DNA of 9,515 nucleotides from the NCBI GenBank assembly GCA_903840375.1, contig CAIMFR010000067.1, positions 1 through 9,515 on the forward strand, in the 5' to 3' direction. The notes beneath the pieces are model-generated. The model had not been told where the DNA came from. It searched no databases and saw only the letters and a program-made list of their open reading frames with translations. Below, piece by piece: positions 5,412-9,515 of the stretch. The stretch's first letter is position 1. Each line of letters opens with the position of its first letter. The stretch is from Candidatus Adlerbacteria bacterium. Its GTDB lineage: Bacteria; Patescibacteriota; Minisyncoccia; Phycocordibacterales; SBAW01. The position numbers were made by a program, and so were the translations under genes.

Positions 5412-5420
5412 TGCTATTGT
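5412..5420 (+). promoter_or_regulatory. Extended -10 promoter of the S41 protease gene
   Basis: TGCTATTGT is an extended -10 (TG-C-TATTGT) ending seven bases before the ATG at 5428, so the transcript would begin at or next to the start codon. The same TGnTATTGT form occurs before the lysozyme-like gene at 8709. Confidence 0.5.
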
Positions 5421-5427
5421 ATCGAAC

Positions 5428-6690
5428 ATGACAAAGGCACGACTACAAGCGATTGCCATCTTATTAGGTATTGCCGCGGTGTTTTATGCAGGCACATATG
5501 TTGGAGCTTCCGGCATAGGCCGAAATACTGCCGTAGCAGATTCGAATGTACAACTTATTCCAAGTTCTTCCACTACGGTAATTGGAGATTCATCCGCACC
5601 GAAAGGCGTAGACATGTCGCAATTTTGGACAGCATACAACCTGCTCAATCAGCGATTCGTGCAGACACATGCATCCTCTACTTTCCCATCAGCACAGAAG
5701 CAGCTATACGGCGCTATAGCGGGATTAACGGACACTTTTGGAGACCCGTACACCACTTTCTTCCCTCCATCTGACGCACAAATTTTCAAGGATGACATAA
5801 GCGGATCGTTCGGCGGTATCGGCATGCAGATAGACGACAATGCGCAAGGCAAACTCGTCGTGGTCTCGCCACTCAAAGGCACCCCGTCGGAAAAGGCAGG
5901 GATTCTCAGCGGCGACCTCATATTGAAAATAGGCACCACGACCACCGATGGACTATCTGTAGATGATGCCGTCAAGCTCATTCGAGGACCAAAAGGAACA
6001 GATGTCGACCTGACACTGCTACGCAAGGGCAACGATCAGCCTATGGTCATTTCAGTCACACGAGACACCATAAACATTCCTGTTCTCAATGATTACAAAC
6101 GAGGCGACGGCATATTCGTCATCGAGTTGTACAGCTTCTCCGCCAATTCAGCAGACCTGTTCCGCAACGCAATGCGAGACCTTGTGCAATCCGGATATCA
6201 GAGAGTCTTGATAGACTTGCGCGGCAACCCGGGCGGCTATCTCGAATCATCAGTCGACATTGCCAGCTACTTCCTGCCTGTCGGCGACACTGTGGTGACG
6301 GAAGACTATAAGGGCAAACAGGACAATATCGTACACCGCAGCGCCGGTTACAACATCTTCGCTGGAGTTCCGAATTTCAAAATGGCAATTCTCGTCGACC
6401 AAGGTTCAGCATCTGCCTCTGAAATACTCGCAGGTGCGTTGTCACAACACGGCGTCGCCAAGCTCGTCGGCACTCGTACGTTCGGCAAAGGTTCAGTGCA
6501 GGAAATGGTCGGCATCGGCGATGGAGCAGAAATGAAGGTTACCATCGCACGCTGGCTTACACCGAACGGCACATCCATCTCTGACGGAGGCTTGCAACCG
6601 GACATTAAGGTTGATCGCACTGTGGACGACGTAAAAGCCGGCAAAGATCCGCAGAAAGACGCCGCGGTGCAGTATTTACTCGAACAGTAA
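5428..6690 (+). CDS. Carboxyl-terminal processing protease, S41 family (CtpA/Prc-like)
   Basis: This is a 420-residue membrane-anchored serine protease acting outside the membrane. Residues about 6-28 form one hydrophobic segment (LQAIAILLGIAAVFYAGTYVG), read as a signal anchor. Residues 64-120 are the N-terminal helical region (QFWTAYNLLNQRFVQ; TFGDPYTTFF). A PDZ domain follows at about 125-210 (GSFGGIGMQI; PSEKAGILSGDLILKIG), and the catalytic domain is about 225-395. The Ser-Lys dyad is clear: Ser329 in GSASASEI and Lys354 in TFGKG, 25 residues apart, with Gln358 four further on, matching the Prc/CtpA spacing. The substrate-binding LRGNPGGYL is at 264-272. Such proteases trim or degrade envelope proteins from the C terminus. 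rplI begins 12 bases after its stop, so the two probably form an operon. Confidence 0.93.
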   Translation: MTKARLQAIAILLGIAAVFYAGTYVGASGIGRNTAVADSNVQLIPSSSTTVIGDSSAPKGVDMSQFWTAYNLLNQRFVQTHASSTFPSAQKQLYGAIAGLTDTFGDPYTTFFPPSDAQIFKDDISGSFGGIGMQIDDNAQGKLVVVSPLKGTPSEKAGILSGDLILKIGTTTTDGLSVDDAVKLIRGPKGTDVDLTLLRKGNDQPMVISVTRDTINIPVLNDYKRGDGIFVIELYSFSANSADLFRNAMRDLVQSGYQRVLIDLRGNPGGYLESSVDIASYFLPVGDTVVTEDYKGKQDNIVHRSAGYNIFAGVPNFKMAILVDQGSASASEILAGALSQHGVAKLVGTRTFGKGSVQEMVGIGDGAEMKVTIARWLTPNGTSISDGGLQPDIKVDRTVDDVKAGKDPQKDAAVQYLLEQ

Positions 6691-6701
6691 GAACTCCGAA
6701 T

Positions 6702-7145
6702 ATGAAAGTTATATTTCTGAAAGATGTCCGCAAAGTCGGAAGGGCAGGGGAAGTGAAAAACATGGCGGATGGCTACGCGACCAATTTCCTATTCCCGCAA
6801 AAGCTAGCAGAGCCTGCCACGGAAGAAAAGATTCGCCAAGCAGAGACACGTAAGCACGAACAGGAAGAAGCTGCGCACAAAGAAGAGGAGATCCTGGATA
6901 AAAAAGTCCTTTCTCTGAAAGGAAAGACAGTTACCATCACCGCCCGAGCCACAGAAAAGGGCGGCCTGTTCAAATCGATCGCAGAAAAAGATGCTGCAAA
7001 AGCTATCCTAGCTGAACATGGACTCTTGATCCCGGAAGATGCCATTGAGTTCCCCGAACCTATAAAGACCCTCGGCGAGCATAGAGCATCCCTACAAAGC
7101 AAAAATCAGAAGGCTGATGTGGTTGTGGCAGTTGTCGCAGCATAA
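6702..7145 (+). CDS. rplI: 50S ribosomal protein bL9
   Basis: This is a 147-residue full-length bL9. The N-terminal rRNA-binding domain (MKVIFLKDVRKVGRAGEVKNMADGYATNFLFP) is typical, followed by the long connecting helix (about 40-73, rich in E, K and Q) and the C-terminal domain with KGGLFKSI at 86-93 and the IKTLGEH motif near 121-127. bL9 binds 23S rRNA domain V at the base of the L1 stalk and helps keep the reading frame. ATG start 11 bases after the protease gene, no Shine-Dalgarno. It converges on rpmA across a strong terminator. bL9 is, from memory, missing from some CPR branches, so its presence helps to place the organism. Confidence 0.97.
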   Translation: MKVIFLKDVRKVGRAGEVKNMADGYATNFLFPQKLAEPATEEKIRQAETRKHEQEEAAHKEEEILDKKVLSLKGKTVTITARATEKGGLFKSIAEKDAAKAILAEHGLLIPEDAIEFPEPIKTLGEHRASLQSKNQKADVVVAVVAA

Positions 7146-7193
7146 GTAGATACAACCTTAGAATATGCCCGGTCACAAGACAGAAGTTTTTAG

Positions 7194-7246
7194 AAGTTAA
7201 TACAAAAAGACCCGGACATTTCGTTCGGGTCTTTTTGTATTAACTT
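7194..7246. terminator. Bidirectional intrinsic terminator between rplI and rpmA
   Basis: A perfect 21-bp inverted repeat (7194-7214 with 7226-7246) extends inward by three more pairs to a 5-base loop. Its GC core CCCG/CGGG is flanked by AAAAAGA and TCTTTTT, so either strand presents a hairpin followed by a U-run. It serves the two convergent ribosomal protein genes. Confidence 0.93.
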
Positions 7247-7252
7247 GTCGTT

Positions 7253-7531
7253 TTATTTGACCAGCACATCAACCGCGTTACGAACGGACTTTTGGCCGTC
7301 ATAGGATATCTTTCGGACACTGCGGAAGGCCACGATGCCGTCCTCAAGCGCGAAAATGGTGTGATCTTTGCCGAGACCGACGTTCTTACCAGGAAGCATC
7401 TTGGTGCCACGCTGGCGCACGATTATAGCGCCCTTGCGTGCCTTTTCACCGGCATAGAGCTTCACTCCGAGAAATTTCGGATTTGAATCTGTGAGATTTT
7501 TTGTTGATCCTCCTGCTTTTTTATGTGCCAT
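7253..7531 (-). CDS. rpmA: 50S ribosomal protein bL27
   Basis: This is a 92-residue bL27. The sequence begins MAHKKAGGSTKN, the flexible N-terminal tail that reaches the peptidyl transferase centre, and there is no cleavable N-terminal extension of the Firmicutes type. Family motifs follow: IIVRQRGTKMLPGKNVGLGKDHTIFAL and DGIVAF. bL27 usually sits after rplU and before obgE; here it stands alone, convergent with rplI and divergent from the Ada-like gene. No Shine-Dalgarno is present; the ATG at 7531 is fixed by the conserved tail. Confidence 0.97.
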   Translation of the reverse strand: MAHKKAGGSTKNLTDSNPKFLGVKLYAGEKARKGAIIVRQRGTKMLPGKNVGLGKDHTIFALEDGIVAFRSVRKISYDGQKSVRNAVDVLVK

Positions 7532-7550
7532 ATAAGTAAAATGTGGTAAA

Positions 7551-7567
7551 AAGGGTACGTGACCCTT
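7551..7567 (+). promoter_or_regulatory. Hairpin directly before the Ada-like gene start
   Basis: AAGGGT-ACGTG-ACCCTT is a perfect 6-bp stem ending one base before the ATG at 7568. It follows a weak extended -10 (TGGTAAAAA, 7544-7552). It could act on the short leader or as an operator between rpmA and this gene, or be incidental. It covers a GTG (7559) that could otherwise be taken as the start. Confidence 0.3.
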
Positions 7568-7993
7568 ATGACCGATAGCATAGCAAAGAGATATCGTTTG
7601 GGCAAGGCCTCCAACTTTTTCTCGAAAGAAAGGCTTTTGTCACTCGCAGAAGCCTCCATAATCCCTACCGTCATATTATTGATAGGTATCGGGGCATTCG
7701 GCCTCGGCCGACGATCGGCACTGGAGGATAAAAAGGTGCCCATTGTCATCCACCCACCCGGCGATCCGGCAGGAATAGCGCAGCCGACACCTGCGTCCGT
7801 ATCAAATGAACAAGTTCAGCCACTGGCGCCGCAAGACAAGAACTTTGTCGCCTCAAAAAGCGGCACGAAGTACTACACGCCAACATGTTCCGGCGTTAAA
7901 CGTATCAAACCCGCGAATCAAGTATGGTTTGCCAAGGCAGCAGACGCACAGGCTGCGGGCTATTCCGCTGCGACAAATTGCGCCGGATTGTGA
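7568..7993 (+). CDS. Membrane-anchored protein with C-terminal Ada-like domain
   Basis: This protein is 141 residues from the ATG at 7568; a GTG three codons earlier lies inside a hairpin and close to the predicted transcription start, so it is less likely. A basic N terminus (KRYRLGKASNFFSKER) precedes one membrane segment at about 31-47 (ASIIPTVILLIGIGAFGLG). A Pro/Ala/Gln-rich linker (about 60-90) leads to a compact C-terminal domain of about 45 residues (FVASKSGTKYYTPTCSGVKRIK...VWF...AAGYSAATNC). That domain resembles the Ada-type metal-binding fold seen in small envelope proteins and nuclease-associated proteins, with the usual 'KxGxKYxxxxC...AxxxGYxxxxNC' shape. Only two cysteines (107 and 138) remain of the four in Ada, and no His sits near the first. 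Zinc binding is doubtful; a disulfide is possible if the domain is external. It probably shares a transcript with the exonuclease gene 12 bases downstream. Confidence 0.7.
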   Translation: MTDSIAKRYRLGKASNFFSKERLLSLAEASIIPTVILLIGIGAFGLGRRSALEDKKVPIVIHPPGDPAGIAQPTPASVSNEQVQPLAPQDKNFVASKSGTKYYTPTCSGVKRIKPANQVWFAKAADAQAAGYSAATNCAGL

Positions 7994-8005
7994 TACTATC
8001 TCGAT

Positions 8006-8605
8006 ATGATAGTTGTTGATGTAGAGGCGAGCGGAGTCGATTATGCGGTGCACTCCATCGTGAGTGTGGGCGGTGTTGATTTTTCCAATCCTACCCGACA
8101 ACTATATGAGGAATGCCGCATCTGGGACGGTGCACGTATCGACGATGGAGCGCTTGCGGTCAACGGCTTTACTAAAGAACAGATACTAGATCCGAACAAG
8201 CAGACCGAAGGTGAATTAGTACAAAAATTCATCCCCTGGGCAATGGAAGCTGATGACAGGACTCTGGCAGGCCAGAACGTTTCTTTCGATAGAGATTTCC
8301 TCAAAGCGGCCGCCGTGCGCGCAAAGCACACCGATTACCCATTCGCATACCGAACCATCGACACGCATACACTCGCGTGGATGCACATGGTTAAAAGGGG
8401 ATTGACTCCCCCGATAGACCAGCAGAAAAAGCGCTCGGCGCTCGACCTCGATGCCGTACTCGTCTATTGCGGCATACCTGAAGAACCACAGCCGCACAAC
8501 GCCCTCACAGGAGCCAAGAGCCACGCCGAGGTCATCTCCCGCCTCCTCTATGACAAAAAGCTCCTGCCTGAGTTCGAGCAATTCGCCATCCCCTGGCTTT
8601 CATAG
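8006..8605 (+). CDS. DnaQ-like 3'-5' exonuclease (DEDDh family, atypical)
   Basis: This is a 199-residue single-domain member of the DnaQ/RNase T superfamily. Motif I is VVDVEASG with Asp5 and Glu7; motif II is GQNVSFDRDFL with Asp95; motif III is PHNALTGAKSHAEV with His164. In motif III the family's last acidic residue, five after the His, is Gly169 instead of Asp, so one of the metal ligands is missing. The rest of the fold looks complete (TIDTHTLAW after motif II; RLLYDKKLLPEFEQF at the end). It could act on DNA or RNA ends, with reduced activity or a substitute ligand such as Glu175. It is too small and lacks partners to be called the polymerase III epsilon subunit. ATG at 8006, 12 bases after the Ada-like gene; no Shine-Dalgarno. 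Confidence 0.82.
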   Translation: MIVVDVEASGVDYAVHSIVSVGGVDFSNPTRQLYEECRIWDGARIDDGALAVNGFTKEQILDPNKQTEGELVQKFIPWAMEADDRTLAGQNVSFDRDFLKAAAVRAKHTDYPFAYRTIDTHTLAWMHMVKRGLTPPIDQQKKRSALDLDAVLVYCGIPEEPQPHNALTGAKSHAEVISRLLYDKKLLPEFEQFAIPWLS

Positions 8606-8673
8606 CCAAAATACGTTGTAAAACAAGGCTTAAATTTCGTCAAGACGATTTCGATGGGGTAGGCAATTCGTTT

Positions 8674-8717
8674 GTCAAGCTTCTGCCTTGACCCTATTGA
8701 CAAAAACATGGTATTGT
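8674..8717 (+). promoter_or_regulatory. Promoter of the lysozyme-like gene with overlapping inverted repeat
   Basis: TTGACC (8688-8693) and the extended -10 TGGTATTGT (8709-8717) are spaced by 18 bases to TATTGT. An inverted repeat GTCAAG-N7-CTTGAC (8674-8692) covers the -35 and could be an operator. A second TTGACA at 8697 lacks a well-placed -10. The 8606-8673 stretch upstream holds only a weak TCGTC-AA-GACGA hairpin (8637-8648). Confidence 0.55.
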
Positions 8718-8725
8718 ATGTTTAC

Positions 8726-8750
8726 CTTCGGCGGTTGCCGGAGTTTTTTT
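8726..8750 (+). terminator. Terminator-like hairpin at the 5' end of the lysozyme-like leader
   Basis: CTTCGGC-GGTT-GCCGGAG followed by seven T residues is a textbook intrinsic terminator (7 bp, one T-G pair). It lies right after the predicted transcription start (about 8724) and 46 bases before the ATG at 8796. It may end read-through from the exonuclease gene, act as an attenuator, or serve as a 5' stabilising stem-loop. Confidence 0.7.
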
Positions 8751-8795
8751 GTGCCTGTGTTTTAACCGCAATTCCATAACAAGAAAACTAACTCT

Positions 8796-9233
8796 ATGCC
8801 TTCTATCACTATCGGTCTTGCCCTGACCCTCACCTCTGTACTCGGTGTAAGTACATCTACGGCCGCAAGCATGTCCTCCGTGATACAGCCCTCGCTACAG
8901 GCCCAGACAGTGCAGGAACGTGTCGAGGAGTACTTTGCCGATGAACCTATCATGATAGCCGTCTCACGTTGCGAGTCGCACTTCCGTCAGTACGAAAAAG
9001 ACGGTTCCGTGTACCGCGGCAAGCAAAACAACCAGGACGTAGGCATCATGCAGATCAACGAAAAGTATCATCTCGAGACGTCACAAAAACTCGACTTGGA
9101 TATTTACAGCCTGGACGGCAACCTTGCATACGCTCAATACTTGTACGACAAGCAGGGAACGGCTCCGTGGTCATCTTCCTCGGCATGTTGGAGCAAGTCT
9201 AAGGCAGCCAAAGATCTGGCGTTGGCTAAATAA
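8796..9233 (+). CDS. Secreted lysozyme-like / lytic transglycosylase-like protein
   Basis: This is a 145-residue exported protein. The N terminus (MPSITIGLALTLTSVLGVSTSTAAS) is hydrophobic and looks like a signal peptide, with likely cleavage near residues 24-26, though it lacks the usual Lys/Arg. The mature domain (about 48-133) has lysozyme-fold marks: the catalytic Glu60 in SRCESHFRQ, DVGIMQINEKYH (81-92), a helix with NLAYAQYLY (109-117) and PWSSSSACW at the end. Cys59 and Cys131 may form a disulfide. Such proteins cleave peptidoglycan glycan strands; the short catalytic core without binding repeats is common in CPR genomes as I recall. It is monocistronic, with its own promoter and a structured leader of about 70 bases, unlike its neighbours. 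ATG start, no Shine-Dalgarno. Confidence 0.78.
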   Translation: MPSITIGLALTLTSVLGVSTSTAASMSSVIQPSLQAQTVQERVEEYFADEPIMIAVSRCESHFRQYEKDGSVYRGKQNNQDVGIMQINEKYHLETSQKLDLDIYSLDGNLAYAQYLYDKQGTAPWSSSSACWSKSKAAKDLALAK

Positions 9234-9246
9234 ACCACACGTCCGC

Positions 9247-9316
9247 ATGTCGCAAAAGAAACATTGTGCGACGTTCATACAATAATGAATACGGGGGGAA
9301 TATCGGCACACCGATA
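9247..9316. repeat. Two hairpins after the lysozyme-like gene
   Basis: GTCGCA (9249-9254) pairs with TGCGAC (9267-9272), extendable by two pairs, and TATCGG-CACA-CCGATA (9301-9316) is flanked by G-rich and C-rich runs that could lengthen it. Neither has a U-run. Between them lies TTCAT-N6-ATGAA (9275-9290). With the terminator at 9326 they fill the gap between two convergent genes; no gene is seen here. Confidence 0.5.
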
Positions 9317-9325
9317 CCCTGCCCC

Positions 9326-9367
9326 ATAGCAAAACCCCGCCAAATTTTTTTGGCGGGGTTTTGCTAT
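9326..9367. terminator. Bidirectional intrinsic terminator
   Basis: A perfect 19-bp stem (9326-9344 with 9349-9367) closes on a TTTT loop. The GC core CCCCGCC/GGCGGGG is flanked by AAAA and TTTT, so it can stop transcription from the lysozyme-like gene on plus and from the partial gene on minus. Confidence 0.92.
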
Positions 9368-9391
9368 ATGCAATCTAATAGCTACTCAAGA

Positions 9392-9515
9392 TTACATTTT
9401 TGCAGAATCCGAACCCATCTTGTTGCAATGCATCCCATACTTGACCATAACCCAGACAGCAGAGAGACCCACAAGGACGTATACTGTCCACTCCGCCGTC
9501 GGCCATGCACCTAGA
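9392..9515 (-). CDS. 3' end of a probable membrane protein gene (partial)
   Basis: On the minus strand one frame is open from the window edge to a TAA at 9392-9394, giving 40 visible residues. They include a hydrophobic stretch (WTVYVLVGLSAVWVMVKYGM) that looks like a C-terminal membrane segment, then a short polar tail ending SDSAKM. A second minus-strand frame is also open to the edge but reads poorly (many Cys, Gly and Ser). The bidirectional terminator just beyond the stop supports a convergent gene here. The family cannot be named from this fragment. Confidence 0.5.
   Translation of the reverse strand, partial: LGAWPTAEWTVYVLVGLSAVWVMVKYGMHCNKMGSDSAKM

Noticed and set aside
8697..8702. 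TTGACA as the -35 of the lysozyme-like gene
   Set aside because: At 16-18 bases downstream there is no credible -10, whereas TTGACC at 8688 is correctly spaced to the extended -10 at 8709.
9278..9283. TACAAT as a promoter -10 after the lysozyme-like gene
   Set aside because: There is no -35 or TG extension and no plus-strand gene downstream before the terminator.
9266..9514. 82-codon plus-strand frame at the right end
   Set aside because: It crosses two hairpins including a perfect 19-bp terminator and its product has no protein-like character.

Overview
The window reads as a chromosomal fragment of a Candidate Phyla Radiation (Patescibacteria) bacterium, most likely from the Parcubacteria side. 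Several things point there. Genes are short and tightly packed, and almost no start codon has a Shine-Dalgarno sequence. The cysteinyl-tRNA synthetase has a non-canonical zinc-site segment (GGIDHIPVHHNNE in place of the usual GGGxDLxFPHHENE). There are small Ada-like and lysozyme-like secreted proteins of a kind I associate with these genomes. bL9 is present, which I recall as absent from some other CPR branches. The assignment is inferred from sequence character and was not searched.

Left part (1-2450) looks accessory. A minus-strand run holds a 39-codon ORF, a helix-turn-helix protein resembling small terminase/phBC6A51-type DNA-binding proteins, a DUF488 protein and a tyrosine recombinase with a complete catalytic set. 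A 74-codon plus-strand gene converges on the recombinase and overlaps its 3' end. This is probably one end of an integrated element or a relic of one; the rest would lie left of the window.

Middle part (2450-3860) carries tRNA-Val(CAC), tRNA-Pro(CGG), an HD-domain phosphohydrolase and tRNA-Ala(CGC). None of the tRNAs encodes CCA, all three have C34, and all three have C instead of U at T-loop position 55. Between tRNA-Ala and cysS lies a gene-free stretch of about 300 bp packed with five strong hairpins whose stems are unrelated in sequence, set in partly repeated linkers, and including an inverted copy of the tRNA-Ala T-arm. This is the most unusual structure in the window.

Right part (3855-9515) is mainly housekeeping. 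cysS (-) diverges from a ctp-type S41 protease (+), which is followed by rplI. rplI converges on rpmA across a strong bidirectional terminator. Then come a membrane-anchored Ada-like protein and a DEDDh-type exonuclease homologue lacking the last acidic residue. A secreted lysozyme/lytic-transglycosylase-like protein follows, whose leader opens with a terminator-like hairpin. The window ends with a second strong bidirectional terminator and the 3' end of a minus-strand gene probably encoding a membrane protein. Several promoters place the -10 element 6-9 bases before the start codon, suggesting leaderless or nearly leaderless mRNAs.
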